Counted from the stretch's first letter, positions 17,870-27,287 are shown. The stretch: DNA of 64,000 nt from Phenylobacterium sp. (GCA_020401865.1 JADCAS010000011.1:62001-126000); one strand, 5' to 3'. Numbers and translations: made by a program. The notes: generated by a model from the letters alone, not told the origin.

Positions 17870-18670
17870 ATGAGCCTGGTGACCCGTGAACGCAAGGGGG
17901 CGGCGGTCGTCCTGACCTATGCCAACCCGCCCTGGGGCACGATGACCGCGGCCGGGGCCCGGGAGATGTACGCCGAGGCCAGGGCCGCCCTGGACGACCC
18001 TGACGTCCGCTGCCTGGTCCTGACCGGGGGCGTGCCCGGCATCTTCATCCGGCACTACGACGTGGACGAGCTGGCCGACATGAGCGCCCGCCTGCAGGAC
18101 GGGCCGCCGCCGGCCCCGCCCCGAGCCGACACCCCGCCGCCATCGCCCGGCTTCCTGGAACTGACCGACATCATCGCCGCGGCGGACAAGCCCGTGGTGG
18201 CGGCCATCAACGGCCTGTGCCAGGGCGGCGGCTTCGAGCTGGCCCTGGCCTGCGACATTCGCATCGCCACCCCGGAGGCGGCCTCCATCGGCCTGCCCGA
18301 GACCCGGATCGGCATCTTTCCCGGCGGCGGCGGAACCCAGCGCCTGCCCCGGGTGGTGGGCGAGGCCAGGGCCCTGGAGATCATCCTGCGCGGCCTGACC
18401 TTCACAGGCGCGGAGGCCCACGCCATCGGCCTGGTGCACGAGCTTTCGGCCGATCCCCTGGCCCGGGCGCTGGAGATGGCGCGCGAATGGGAGGGCCGCG
18501 GGGCCGAAGGCATCGCCGCCGCCAAGCGGCTTACCCGCGCGGCCCTCGACCGCCCCCTTTCGGAGGGCCTTTCCGAGGAGCGCCGCGCCTTCCTGGAGGT
18601 GATGCGGACCGGCTCGGCCCGCGGGGCCCTGGAGGGCGCCCGCCGTCCGGTGGAGATTCAGAAGGTTTGA
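17870..18670 (+). CDS. Enoyl-CoA hydratase/isomerase family protein
   Basis: A 266-residue crotonase-fold enzyme. The oxyanion-hole loop NGLCQGGGFELALACDIRI contains Glu123, and the second catalytic acid Glu144 is in GLPETRIGIFPGGGGTQRL, so both residues needed for hydration are present. The first oxyanion segment reads GGVPGIFIRHYD instead of the more usual G-x-x-x-F-x-A-G-x-D, and a Pro-rich insertion (about residues 79-94) follows it. I use ATG 17870, which follows AGGGAGG, rather than ATG 17846. The 3' end overlaps the tail of the opposite pseudouridine synthase gene by about 140 bp. Substrate is unknown. Confidence 0.88.
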   Translation: MSLVTRERKGAAVVLTYANPPWGTMTAAGAREMYAEARAALDDPDVRCLVLTGGVPGIFIRHYDVDELADMSARLQDGPPPAPPRADTPPPSPGFLELTDIIAAADKPVVAAINGLCQGGGFELALACDIRIATPEAASIGLPETRIGIFPGGGGTQRLPRVVGEARALEIILRGLTFTGAEAHAIGLVHELSADPLARALEMAREWEGRGAEGIAAAKRLTRAALDRPLSEGLSEERRAFLEVMRTGSARGALEGARRPVEIQKV

Positions 18671-19757
18671 CCGGACGCGCCTTGGGCGCCGTCGAGGACC
18701 GGCTGATGTCGGTCTTGCCGGCTCGTTCGGCGTCGGGCTTGCGGGACCCCGGTTTCCGGGACTCAGGCTTGCGGGATCCCGGTTTCGGGGCCGAGCGCCC
18801 ACCCGGCGGCTTGGGCTTAGGCCGCGCCCAGCCGGCCTTGTAGGCCGGGCGACCGCGGGTTTCGGAAGCCTCGGCGGACACGATGGCCTCGCCGGCGCCC
18901 TCCCGGCGCTTCTCGGATACAGGCGCCCGGCGGCTCCACTTCGGTTTGTCACCCCGGGGCAGGTCCTCAGGCGGGATCAGGTCGCTGAAGAGCTCGCGGA
19001 TCACGCGGGGCCCCACCTCCTCGATCTCGCCGGGGGGCAGGGTCGACAGGGCGAAGGGACCGTAGGCGAGGCGGATCAGCCGGTTGACCTTCAGGCCCAC
19101 CGATTCGAGCACCTTGCGAACCTCGCGGTTCTTGCCCTCGGACAGGGTGACGGTGATCCAGAGGTTGGCGCCCGAGGCGCCGTCCCTGGCCTTGTCGATC
19201 ACCGCCTCGATGGGGCCGTAGCGCACGCCGTCCACGGTCACTCCAGCCTTGAGGGCGTCCAGCCGATCCTGGGTGATCCGGCCGAAGGCGCGGGCCCGGT
19301 AGCGGCGGACCAGGCCCGTGGACGGCAGTTCCAGGGCGCGGGCCACGCCTCCGTCATTGGTCAGGAGGAGGAGGCCCTCGGTGGCCAGGTCCAGGCGGCC
19401 GACGGAGATCAGCCGGGGCAGGCCTTGCGGGAGGCCCTGGAAGACGGTGGGCCGGCCCTGGGGGTCCTTGTGCGAGGTCACCAGGCCCGCGGGCTTATGA
19501 TAGCGGAACAGGCGCACGGGTTCAGCCTCGCCCACCACCTCGCCATCGACGGTGAGGATGTCGTCGGCCTCGATCCGGACGGCCGGGGTCGTCAGGGTGC
19601 GGCCATTGATGGCGACCCGCCCCTCGGCGATCAGCCGCTCCACCTCGCGGCGCGAGGCCACTCCGGCCCGGGCCAGGGCCTTGGCGATTCGCTCGCCGCC
19701 GCCCTCCGGGGATTGACCTTCGTCGCCGCCGGGGGTTCGTAACGGATCGTGGACCAT
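18531..19757 (-). CDS. rluB: RluB/RsuA-type 23S rRNA pseudouridine synthase with long basic tail
   Basis: A 408-residue protein. An S4 RNA-binding domain (RIAKALARAGVASRREVERL) is followed by the RsuA-family catalytic domain: HKPAGLVTSHKDPQGRPTVF, catalytic Asp in GRLDLATEGLLLLTNDG, and EGKNREVRKVLESVGLKVNR. From about residue 270 there is a long low-complexity Arg/Lys/Pro/Gly/Ser tail, common in alphaproteobacterial homologues. The tail runs antisense into the last 140 bp of the enoyl-CoA hydratase gene. The only good start is ATG 19757, which lies inside the first codons of the divergent tadA. RluB specificity (U2605) is a family-level guess; the enzyme class is secure. Confidence 0.88.
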   Translation of the reverse strand: MVHDPLRTPGGDEGQSPEGGGERIAKALARAGVASRREVERLIAEGRVAINGRTLTTPAVRIEADDILTVDGEVVGEAEPVRLFRYHKPAGLVTSHKDPQGRPTVFQGLPQGLPRLISVGRLDLATEGLLLLTNDGGVARALELPSTGLVRRYRARAFGRITQDRLDALKAGVTVDGVRYGPIEAVIDKARDGASGANLWITVTLSEGKNREVRKVLESVGLKVNRLIRLAYGPFALSTLPPGEIEEVGPRVIRELFSDLIPPEDLPRGDKPKWSRRAPVSEKRREGAGEAIVSAEASETRGRPAYKAGWARPKPKPPGGRSAPKPGSRKPESRKPGSRKPDAERAGKTDISRSSTAPKARPVKPSESPPDGGRPPGPRGPSRSASPPGRRGAPRKGPPKGGGRGPRG

Positions 19758-20249
19758 GACCCGGAGTACATGCGCATTGCGCTGGCCGAGGCGCAAGCCG
19801 CCGCGGACCGGGGGGAGACCCCCGTGGGCGCCGTCGTGGTGGATCCGGCGACTGGCGAGGTCATCGCTGCGGCGGGCAACGCCCCTATCGGCGAGTCCGA
19901 CCCCACCGCCCATGCAGAGATTCGCGCCCTGCGGGCGGCGGCCCGGAAGCGGGGCAACTACCGGCTGACCGGACTGACCCTCTACGTGACCCTGGAGCCC
20001 TGCCCCATGTGCGCCGGGGCGATCAGCCACGCCCGGATCGGGCGGGTGGTGTTCGGCGCGGAAGATCCCAAGGGCGGCGGCGTCGTGCACGGGGCGCGGG
20101 TCTTCGAACAGCCCACCTGTCACTGGCGGCCGGACGTCGCAGGCGGCCTCCTGGCGCCGGAGTCCGCCGCCCTGCTGAAGGGATTTTTCCGCGTCCGGCG
20201 CGGCCGCCGGTCAGGTCAGACGGCGGCGATAGAGGGCGAGGAGGGCTGA
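19749..20249 (+). CDS. tadA: tRNA-specific adenosine deaminase
   Basis: TadA deaminates A34 to inosine in tRNA-Arg(ACG), an essential reaction. The 166-residue protein has the zinc signature His55-Ala-Glu57 (TAHAEIRALR) and PCPMCAGA with Cys85 and Cys88; it also has the typical N-terminus MRIALAEAQAAADRGETPVG. I give the GTG at 19749, which yields MDHDPEYMRIAL like other TadA proteins; ATG 19770 is possible, but its GGAG is only 3 nt away. The gene is head-to-head with the pseudouridine synthase, with start codons overlapping. Its 3' end overlaps the convergent hydrolase gene by 39 bp. Confidence 0.94.
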   Translation: MDHDPEYMRIALAEAQAAADRGETPVGAVVVDPATGEVIAAAGNAPIGESDPTAHAEIRALRAAARKRGNYRLTGLTLYVTLEPCPMCAGAISHARIGRVVFGAEDPKGGGVVHGARVFEQPTCHWRPDVAGGLLAPESAALLKGFFRVRRGRRSGQTAAIEGEEG

Positions 20250-21092
20250 CCAGGCCCGCTCGGCGGCCTCGGGGTTGTAGACGGCCGATCCAGGCACGCA
20301 CCAGCCATGCTGGGCGCCGGCATAGACCTCGACCTCGGCGAGACGGCCGGCGGCCCTGAAGGCGGACCTGAGGGTGTCCTTGGCCTGGGGTTCCTTCTGG
20401 TCATCATTCTCGGCGATGGCCACCAGATAGTCCGCCCGGGTGCGCGCAATGAGCCGGTGAGGACTGTCGGGACCGGCGGTGACAAGGCCGCCTCCGTGGA
20501 AGGATCCGACGGCGGCGATCCGGTCGGGCAGGGCCGCGGCGGCCTGGAAGGCCATGGGACCGCCCATGCAGTAGCCCTGCACGCCCGCGCCCTTGCCGGG
20601 GTCGACCAGGGACTGGCCGTCCAGCCAGGCGAAGCAGGCGATGGCGTCGCGGGCGGTCGCCTCTGGGGTCAGGGCCGACCGGAGTTCCATCAGCTTCGCC
20701 CGGTCGGCGGGATCGGCCCAGTTGACGGGACCCGCCGGGATGGGCGCGCGGCCCTTCCGGTAGAAGGGATTGGGGACCAGGACGGCGTAGCCCTCGGCGG
20801 CCATGCGCCCCGCCATCTGCCGGAAGACCGGGCGCAGGCCCATGATGTCGGTCCAGACCAGGACCGCAGGCCAGCCGCCAGGAGGTGTCTTTCCCATGGG
20901 GTGGACGAAGACGGCGTCGCAGGCGCCGTCCGGCGTCTGCACCTCGACATCCATCTCCATGACCTTCAGGGGCGCGGCGGCGGCCGGCGCCGAAGCGGCC
21001 ACGGCGGCGCCGGCGGCGATAAGGCCGAGATCGCGCCGGGACAGGCCGGTGTCCGACGGAGGCGAACCGGGGCGTTGGACGTCATCGTTCAT
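20211..21092 (-). CDS. TAT-exported dienelactone hydrolase family protein
   Basis: A 293-residue alpha/beta hydrolase. The N-terminus has a twin-arginine signal (GLSRRDLGLIAAGAAVAASA), so it acts outside the cytoplasm, unlike classical ClcD. The nucleophile is the Cys of QGYCMGGPMAFQ, the acid lies in VAIAENDDQKEP and the histidine in YAGAQHGWCVPG, a complete dienelactone-hydrolase triad. ATG 21092 follows CAGGAG. No chlorocatechol genes are near, so the natural ester substrate is unknown. The aminotransferase gene lies upstream on the same strand with a 55-bp gap. Confidence 0.88.
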   Translation of the reverse strand: MNDDVQRPGSPPSDTGLSRRDLGLIAAGAAVAASAPAAAAPLKVMEMDVEVQTPDGACDAVFVHPMGKTPPGGWPAVLVWTDIMGLRPVFRQMAGRMAAEGYAVLVPNPFYRKGRAPIPAGPVNWADPADRAKLMELRSALTPEATARDAIACFAWLDGQSLVDPGKGAGVQGYCMGGPMAFQAAAALPDRIAAVGSFHGGGLVTAGPDSPHRLIARTRADYLVAIAENDDQKEPQAKDTLRSAFRAAGRLAEVEVYAGAQHGWCVPGSAVYNPEAAERAWSALLALYRRRLT

Positions 21093-21147
21093 GGCGGGCT
21101 CCTGACCAGACCTGGAGGCACGATTATGCGCCCGCCCGCGCCGCCTG

Positions 21148-22317
21148 TCAGCCCAGGTGCGCCCCGGCGGCGGCGAGGGCGGCGGCGAGAACCACCGGCC
21201 GGCCCTGGGCCGCCAGGGCGTCCGCCAGGGCGGTGAGGCAGAGCCGGACATGCCAAGGGGTCGCCGAGGCGCCCATGAGGCCGATCCGCCAGACCTGGCC
21301 CTTCAGGGGTCCGAGGCCCGCGCCGATCTCCAGGTCCCAGCGCGCCAGCATGTGGGCCCGCACGGCCGCCTCGTCGACACCCTCGGGAACCCGGACGGTG
21401 TTCAGCTGCGGCAGGCGATGTTCGGGGGCGACCAGCATCTGCAGCCCAAGAGCCTCCAGGCCGGCGACCAGGGCCTCGTGCATCCGGGCGTGGCGGACAA
21501 AGACGGCCTGCTGGCCCTCCTCGAAGAGGGCCACGAGGGATTCATGCAGGCCGTACAGGGCGTTGATGGGCGCAGTGTGGTGATAGGTCCGCCCCCCCTC
21601 GCCCCCCCAATAGGCCATCAGCAGGCTGACATCGAGGAGCCAGTTGCGGACCGGGGTCTTGCGCGCGGCGATGGCCTCGAGGGCGCGGGGCGAGAAGGCC
21701 ACGGGGGACAGGCCCGGAGGCGCCGAGAGGCACTTCTGGGTCCCGGAGTAGAGGACGTCGGCGTCCCAGGCCGCGGCGTCGACGGGCACGCCCCCGAGGG
21801 AGGTCACGCAGTCGACGATGGACAGGGCGCCGTGACGGCGGGCCAGGGCGCAGAGGGCGGCGGCGTCGGAGCGGACACCGGTGGAGGTCTCGGCGTGGAC
21901 GAAGGCCAGCACCTTGGCCGGGCCAGAGGCCAGGGCGGCCTCGACCGCGGCGACGTCGACGGGTTCGCCCCAGGGAGCGTCGACCCGCACCGCCTCGGCG
22001 CCGGCGCGGCCGGCCATGTCGGCCATGCGGCCGCCGAAAACGCCGTTGACGGCGATGACCGCCCGGTCGCCGGGCTCAAGGAGGTTCATGAGCGCCGCCT
22101 CCATGCCCGCCGTCCCGGGCGCCGGCAGGGGGACGCAGGCATGGTCGGGAGCATTGAACAGGCGCGCCAGGGCGGCCTTGATCTCTTCCATCAAGTCCTG
22201 GAAGGCGGGGTCCAGGTGCCCGACCGTCGGCCGGGCCAGGGCCGACAGCACCCGCGGGCTGACGTCAGAGGGGCCAGGGCCCATGAGGATACGCCTCGGC
22301 GGCTGGAAGCTCTGCAT
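21148..22317 (-). CDS. Class V aminotransferase (alanine/serine-glyoxylate type)
   Basis: A 389-residue PLP enzyme of fold type I. The opening MGPGPSDVSPRVL, VHAETSTGVRSD, and the Schiff-base Lys195 in LYSGTQKCLSAPPGLSP are typical of the AGXT/serine-glyoxylate aminotransferase group. It probably transfers an amino group from Ala or Ser to glyoxylate. The start at 22317 follows AGGGAGG; a longer in-frame start at 22374 lies almost against the AMP nucleosidase stop and is less likely. It sits between amn and the exported hydrolase on the same strand, possibly cotranscribed, without obvious pathway link. Confidence 0.9.
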   Translation of the reverse strand: MQSFQPPRRILMGPGPSDVSPRVLSALARPTVGHLDPAFQDLMEEIKAALARLFNAPDHACVPLPAPGTAGMEAALMNLLEPGDRAVIAVNGVFGGRMADMAGRAGAEAVRVDAPWGEPVDVAAVEAALASGPAKVLAFVHAETSTGVRSDAAALCALARRHGALSIVDCVTSLGGVPVDAAAWDADVLYSGTQKCLSAPPGLSPVAFSPRALEAIAARKTPVRNWLLDVSLLMAYWGGEGGRTYHHTAPINALYGLHESLVALFEEGQQAVFVRHARMHEALVAGLEALGLQMLVAPEHRLPQLNTVRVPEGVDEAAVRAHMLARWDLEIGAGLGPLKGQVWRIGLMGASATPWHVRLCLTALADALAAQGRPVVLAAALAAAGAHLG

Positions 22318-22380
22318 GTCGCCCTCCCTGTTCAGCGCGCGAGGATTAGGCGAAGCCCGGGCCCGTGTCAGCACCTGCGA

Positions 22381-23832
22381 TCAGCGGAAGGGCGGTTCGT
22401 CGAAGCTGCGGAGCTTGCGGGAATGCAGGCCGGCGCCCTCCCGTCGCAGGAGGTCCACCGCCGCAAGGCCGATTTGGAGGTGTTGGCCGATGGCCCGGTC
22501 GTAGAAGGCGTTGGCCTGGCCCGGCAGCTTGATCTCGCCGTGCAGGGGCTTGTCAGACACGCAGAGCAGGGTGCCGTAGGGCACCCGGAACCGGTAGCCC
22601 TGGGCGGCGATGGTGGCGCTCTCCATGTCGATGGCCACGGCCCGAGACTGATTGAACCGCAGGGCGCTGGATGAGTACCGAAGCTCCCAGTTGCGGTCGT
22701 CGGTGGTGACCACCGTGCCGGTGCGCAGGCGCCGCTTGAGGGCCTCGCCGCTCTCGCCGGTGACGGTTTCGGCCGCCCGACCCAAAGCGACCTGCACCTC
22801 TGCGATGGGCGGGATCGGAATCTCGGGCGGCAGGACGTCGTCGAGGACGTGGTCGTCGCGCAGGTAGGCGTGGGCCAGGACGTAGTCGCCGATGGTCTGG
22901 GAGCCCCTCAGCCCGCCGCAGTGGCCGATCATCAGCCAGGCCTCGGGCCTGAGGACCGCCAGGTGATCGGTGATGGTCTTGGCGTTCGAGGGGCCCACGC
23001 CGATGTTGACCAGGGTCACGCCCCGACGACCGGGCGCCATGAGGTGATAGGCCGGCATCTGGTGGCGCCGCCAGGTCGCATCCGCGACGACCTGCTCGGG
23101 ATTGGGCGTGTCCCGGGTGACAAGGACGCCTCCGGCGGTGGAGAGGGCGGTGTAGCCCTCGTCGGCGCGCAGGCGCTCACAGGACCAGCGGACGAACTCG
23201 TCCACATAGCGGTGATAGTTGGTGAAGAGGACATAGGACTGGACGTGCTCAGCCGGGGTCCCTGTGTAGTGGGTGAGCCGGGCGAGGGAGAAGTCGGTCC
23301 GCAGGCCGTCGAAGAGGGCAAGAGGGCGGGCCGCCTCGGGCGGCGAGACCCAGAGGCCGTCCGCCACCTCGTCGCCGATGTGGGCCAGTTCGGTCGTGGG
23401 GAAGTGCCGGGCGATCTCGACGGCGCCGACATCGGCCTGGGCGAGGTCGACCGAGGCGTCAAGGACGTAGGCGAAGGGCATTTCCTGGGCGGAACGGCCG
23501 ACGCTGACCGTGACATCGAAGTCCGCCATCAGCAGGGAGAGCTGCTCGACCAGGAAATCCCGGAAATGCCGGGGGCGGGTGACTGTAGTCTCGTAGGCGC
23601 CCGGGGCGCCCAGGCGGGCATAGGCCCGGGCGAGGCGCGGATAGCCCTGGCCTGCGGGCCAGACCAGCCTGAGGCTGGGATAGGCGAAGGCCCCTGAGGC
23701 CCGCAGGGCCGGGTCCGGCGGAACGCCACCGGACAGGAAATCATTCAGGGCGGTTCTCAGGGCGGTGACGGAGGCGTCGTACTCGGCCTCCAGCGCATCA
23801 CAAATGCGCACAGCGTCGGCGTTTGGCGTCAT
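22381..23832 (-). CDS. amn: AMP nucleosidase
   Basis: Amn hydrolyses AMP to adenine and ribose 5-phosphate, controlling the adenylate pool. The 483-residue length matches the E. coli enzyme (484). The N-terminal regulatory half includes YETTVTRPRHFRDFLVEQL, and the C-terminal phosphorylase-like domain has VNIGVGPSNAKTITDHL, MIGHCGGLR and the purine/ribose-site VAIDMESATIAAQGYRFRVP. ATG 23832 is the natural start. It is divergent from the symporter gene. Confidence 0.95.
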   Translation of the reverse strand: MTPNADAVRICDALEAEYDASVTALRTALNDFLSGGVPPDPALRASGAFAYPSLRLVWPAGQGYPRLARAYARLGAPGAYETTVTRPRHFRDFLVEQLSLLMADFDVTVSVGRSAQEMPFAYVLDASVDLAQADVGAVEIARHFPTTELAHIGDEVADGLWVSPPEAARPLALFDGLRTDFSLARLTHYTGTPAEHVQSYVLFTNYHRYVDEFVRWSCERLRADEGYTALSTAGGVLVTRDTPNPEQVVADATWRRHQMPAYHLMAPGRRGVTLVNIGVGPSNAKTITDHLAVLRPEAWLMIGHCGGLRGSQTIGDYVLAHAYLRDDHVLDDVLPPEIPIPPIAEVQVALGRAAETVTGESGEALKRRLRTGTVVTTDDRNWELRYSSSALRFNQSRAVAIDMESATIAAQGYRFRVPYGTLLCVSDKPLHGEIKLPGQANAFYDRAIGQHLQIGLAAVDLLRREGAGLHSRKLRSFDEPPFR

Positions 23833-23944
23833 GCCCCTTCATAGCGCGCTCCTCACCGAATGCCGAGGGGCGCCCGGCCCGGGATAGACGGCGGGTGTGT
23901 TCTTGGCCACAAGACGGGGGGGACCGAACTCGGGGGGGGACGTC

Positions 23945-25195
23945 ATGCGCCTGTTCAACATCTTTGTCGTCGCCGCCATGGTGCTGGGCGTCCTGGCCGG
24001 CTGGGCCGCTCACACCTTCCTTTCCGCGGAACAGGCGGGGGCCTTCGCCGAGGGCCTGTCGGTCATCACCACCATCTTCCTGCGCATGATCAAGATGATC
24101 ATCGCCCCCCTGGTCTTCGCCACCCTTGTGGCGGGGATCGCCCACATGGAGGACGCCGCGGCGGTCGGCCGGGTGGGGGTGAAGTCCATCGCCTGGTTCC
24201 TGCTGGCCTCCATCGTCTCGCTGACGGTGGGTCTGTTGATGGTCCACCTGATCCAGCCGGGCGCGGGCATGGCCCTCGACCCTTCAGCCCTGGCGGACCG
24301 GGCGGTTGCGCCGGCGGCCAAGCTGACTCTGAAGGAGTTCCTGACCACCCACCTGGTGCCGGACTCCATCATCAAGGCCATGGCCAACAACGAAATCCTG
24401 CCGATCGTGGTGTTTTCGGTCTTCGTCGGCACAGCCGTGGCCTCGATCGACGACCGGGCGCCGGCGGTGCTGAATCTGGTGGAGCAGGTCTCGGCCATCA
24501 TGCTGAAGGTGACCGGATACGTCATGCTGGTGTCGCCGGCGGCTATCTTCGCCTCTCTCGCCTCAGTGATCGCCACCAAGGGTCTCGATATCCTGGGGGC
24601 CTACGCCAAGTTCGTCGGCGGCTTCTACCTCTCGCTCGGCGCCCTCTGGACCCTTTTGCTGGCCGCCCTGATCCTCATTGTGGGCCTTCGCGGACTGAAG
24701 CTCATCGCCGGGATCCGCGAGCCTATGCTGCTGGCCTTCTCGACCGCCTCTTCGGAGGCGGCCTACCCCGGCACCCTGGCGGCGCTGCAGAAGTTCGGGG
24801 TCTCCCGCAAGGTGGCGAGCTTCGTCCTGCCCCTCGGCTACTCGTTCAACCTGGACGGGTCGATGATGTACTGCACCTTCGCCACCCTGTTCATCGCCCA
24901 GATCTATGGGATCGAGCTGACCCTGATGCAGCAGATCACCATGCTGGGCCTGCTGATGGTGACCTCGAAGGGTATGGCCGGCGTGCCCAAGGCCTCCATC
25001 GTCGTGATCGCTGCGACCCTGGCCTATTTCGGCCTGCCGGAGGCTGGGATCGGCATCATCCTGGCCGTGGACCAGCTGCTCGACATGGGCCGGTCAGCCA
25101 CCAACGTGGTGGGCAACTCGGTGGCCAGCGCCGTGGTGGCCAAGTGGGAGAATCAGATCGGGCCAGGGGAGGAGGAGGCGTCCAAGCCGGTGTGA
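23945..25195 (+). CDS. Dicarboxylate/amino acid:cation symporter (DAACS family)
   Basis: A 416-residue inner-membrane secondary transporter of the GltP/DctA family with about eight transmembrane helices and two re-entrant loops. Diagnostic segments are [18 protein letters not shown], the serine-containing re-entrant [11 protein letters not shown], the substrate/Na-binding [20 protein letters not shown], and a late [14 protein letters not shown]. It imports glutamate, aspartate or C4-dicarboxylates with protons or sodium; which one is not clear. I start at ATG 23945, giving the usual [15 protein letters not shown]. htpX follows 68 bp downstream. Confidence 0.9.
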   Translation: MRLFNIFVVAAMVLGVLAGWAAHTFLSAEQAGAFAEGLSVITTIFLRMIKMIIAPLVFATLVAGIAHMEDAAAVGRVGVKSIAWFLLASIVSLTVGLLMVHLIQPGAGMALDPSALADRAVAPAAKLTLKEFLTTHLVPDSIIKAMANNEILPIVVFSVFVGTAVASIDDRAPAVLNLVEQVSAIMLKVTGYVMLVSPAAIFASLASVIATKGLDILGAYAKFVGGFYLSLGALWTLLLAALILIVGLRGLKLIAGIREPMLLAFSTASSEAAYPGTLAALQKFGVSRKVASFVLPLGYSFNLDGSMMYCTFATLFIAQIYGIELTLMQQITMLGLLMVTSKGMAGVPKASIVVIAATLAYFGLPEAGIGIILAVDQLLDMGRSATNVVGNSVASAVVAKWENQIGPGEEEASKPV

Positions 25196-25263
25196 AGGCG
25201 GTCTTCCACCCGCGCGCCCGTCTCCCCATATTCCGGCGGTCAGACTCCATGGGGCGGAACCCG

Positions 25264-26130
25264 ATGCGAAATACCCTGAAGACCTTCACCCTGCTGGCCG
25301 CGCTGACGGCCATCTTCGTGGGGATCGGCTACAGCATGGCCGGCCTGAACGGCATGCTGATCGCCTTCGGCCTGGCCGTGGCGATGAATCTCTTCAGTTA
25401 CTGGAACTCGGACAAGATCGTCCTGAAGATGTACCGGGCGGCGCCGGTAGACGACTCCCACCCGGACCCGCGCGTGAGGGCCTACGCCTCGGACGTCCGC
25501 GACCTGGCGGCCCGGGCGCAGATGCCTCTGCCGAAGATTTACATCATCGATCAGGACCAACCCAACGCCTTCGCCACCGGCCGGAACCCCGAGAACGCCG
25601 CGGTCGCCGCGACCCGAGGTCTCCTGGAGATGCTGGACCGGCGCGAGATACGCGGCGTCATGGCTCATGAACTGGCCCACGTGAAGCACCGCGACACCCT
25701 CACCATGACGGTGACGGCGACGATTGCGGGGGCGATCTCCACCCTGGCCAACCTGGCGGCCTTCAGTGGACTGTCGGGCGACAGCGACCGCCGCGGGGCG
25801 GGCCTCCTGGGCATTGTGGTCATGATCCTGGCGCCGATCGCCGCCGCCCTGGTGCAGATGGCCATCAGCCGGAGCCGCGAGTATGAGGCCGACCGTGCCG
25901 GGGCGGAGATTTCCGGCGACCCGGAGGCCCTGGCGAGCGCCCTGCGGAAGATCGAGGCCTACGCCCACGGGGTCCGCAACCCGGACGCCGAGGCCAATCC
26001 GGCCACCAGCCACATGTTCATTATCAACCCCCTGCACGGGGAGGGGATGGACAACCTGTTCTCGACCCACCCGTCCACCGCCAACCGGGTGGCGGCGCTG
26101 ATGGAGCTGATGGGCCGGCGGACCGCCTGA
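25264..26130 (+). CDS. htpX: Heat-shock membrane protease HtpX
   Basis: HtpX is a zinc metalloprotease of the inner membrane that degrades misfolded membrane proteins together with FtsH. The 288-residue protein starts [20 protein letters not shown], has two N-terminal and two central transmembrane helices, the zinc site HELAH (His135, Glu136, His139) and the third ligand in [15 protein letters not shown] 25264 gives the standard N-terminus; ATG 25249 is also in frame. It is convergent with nrdB, with stops 9 bp apart. Confidence 0.95.
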   Translation: MRNTLKTFTLLAALTAIFVGIGYSMAGLNGMLIAFGLAVAMNLFSYWNSDKIVLKMYRAAPVDDSHPDPRVRAYASDVRDLAARAQMPLPKIYIIDQDQPNAFATGRNPENAAVAATRGLLEMLDRREIRGVMAHELAHVKHRDTLTMTVTATIAGAISTLANLAAFSGLSGDSDRRGAGLLGIVVMILAPIAAALVQMAISRSREYEADRAGAEISGDPEALASALRKIEAYAHGVRNPDAEANPATSHMFIINPLHGEGMDNLFSTHPSTANRVAALMELMGRRTA

Positions 26131-26139
26131 CCGGAGCGC

Positions 26140-27177
26140 CTACTCGGCGGGCTCCGCCGGGACGCTGCGGCGGGCCATGAGGCGGTCGAACTCGGTCCAG
26201 ACGCCGACCTCGCCGTGCCATTGCCCCCGGGTCGCCGCCTTGGAGTACTCTGTGGACCGGGCCTCGAAGAAGTTGGCGTGCTCGACGCCCGAGATCATCG
26301 ACTGCAACCAGGGCAGGGGGTTCTCCTTCACGCCGTAGACCTCCGGCAGGGCCAGCTGGCGCAGGCGCCAGTCCGCGATGAAGCGGATGTAGGCCTTGAT
26401 GTCGTCGGGGGTCATGCCCTGGACCTCGCCGGCCGAGAAGGCCAGGTCGATGAACTTGTCCTCGAGGCTGACCACGGTCTTGCAGCAGTCGACGATGTCG
26501 TCCGCCACGGCGGGGGTGACTGCCCCCGTCTCCTGGTTGAAGGCATGGTAGAGCTTGATGATGCCCTCACAGTGCAGGCTCTCGTCCCGCACCGACCAGG
26601 ACACGATCTGCCCCATGCCCTTCATCTTGTTGTGCCGGGGGAAGTTCATCAGCATGGCGAAGCTGGCGAACAGCTGCAGACCCTCGGTGAAGGCGCCGAA
26701 CATGGCAAGGGTCCGGGCGATGTCCGCCTCGGTGTCAACGCCGAACTGCTGCATGTAGTCGTGCTTGGCCTTGAGTTCCTGGAACTCCAGGAAGGCTGTG
26801 AACTCCGAATCGGGCATGCCGATCGTCTCGAGCAGCAGGGCGTAGGCGGCGATGTGGATCGTCTCCATGTTGGAGAACGAGGCCAGCATCATCTTGATCT
26901 CGGTCGGACGGAAGACGCGCGAGTAGCGCTCCATGTAGTTGTCGTTCACCTCAACGTCCGACTGGGTGAAGAAGCGGAAGATCTGGGTGAGGAGGTTCCG
27001 CTCACGGTCGTTGAGCTTGGCCGCCCAGTCCTTGAGGTCCTCGCCGAGGGGAACCTCCTCCGGCATCCAGTGGACCTGCTGCTGGCGCTTCCAGAAGTCG
27101 TAGGCCCAAGGATAGCGGAAGGGCTTGTAGGCGTAGGACGGGGTGAGCAGGCCAGGCAGGGCGGACTTGGCGGGCAC
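26140..27177 (-). CDS. nrdB: Class Ia ribonucleotide reductase beta subunit NrdB
   Basis: NrdB supplies the stable tyrosyl radical for reduction of ribonucleotides by NrdA. In this 345-residue protein the di-iron ligands and radical site are readable: Asp74 in TQSDVEVND, Glu105 and His108 in METIHIAAY, radical Tyr112 four residues after the histidine, and the second ligand set around FTEGLQLFASF and SWSVRDESLHCEG. The C-terminus (EFDRLMARRSVP...) is the NrdA-binding tail. It has its own 133-bp upstream region with paired NrdR-like boxes, so it is not simply read from nrdA. Confidence 0.96.
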   Translation of the reverse strand: MPAKSALPGLLTPSYAYKPFRYPWAYDFWKRQQQVHWMPEEVPLGEDLKDWAAKLNDRERNLLTQIFRFFTQSDVEVNDNYMERYSRVFRPTEIKMMLASFSNMETIHIAAYALLLETIGMPDSEFTAFLEFQELKAKHDYMQQFGVDTEADIARTLAMFGAFTEGLQLFASFAMLMNFPRHNKMKGMGQIVSWSVRDESLHCEGIIKLYHAFNQETGAVTPAVADDIVDCCKTVVSLEDKFIDLAFSAGEVQGMTPDDIKAYIRFIADWRLRQLALPEVYGVKENPLPWLQSMISGVEHANFFEARSTEYSKAATRGQWHGEVGVWTEFDRLMARRSVPAEPAE

Positions 27178-27246
27178 GGTCAGGCTCTCCTCGGGAAGAC
27201 GATTGAACTCAGCGGCTCGGGCGGCGATCTAGACACGGGTTTCATC

Positions 27247-27287
27247 CGATATCTAGGGGGTCTCGCCTCGGCAAGCCCAACATTTTG
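27247..27287 (-). promoter_or_regulatory. Paired NrdR-box-like sites upstream of nrdB
   Basis: Two sites resemble the NrdR consensus core C-W-A-T-A-T-A-T-W-G: CGATATCTAG at 27247-27256 (8 of 10) and CAACATTTTG at 27278-27287 (8 of 10, followed by the expected TGT). They start exactly 31 bp apart, about three helical turns, the spacing known for NrdR operator pairs. They lie about 70-110 bp upstream of the nrdB start. The same arrangement recurs before nrdA. Confidence 0.6.

Noticed and set aside
21157..22674. A 505-codon open frame opposite the aminotransferase and AMP nucleosidase genes
   Set aside because: Low-complexity Gly/Arg/His/Gln sequence typical of antisense frames; both sense genes are well-conserved enzymes.
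23860..25248. Upstream extension of htpX in the same frame, through the symporter gene
   Set aside because: It is an out-of-frame reading of the DAACS symporter gene; HtpX has a standard N-terminus at 25264.
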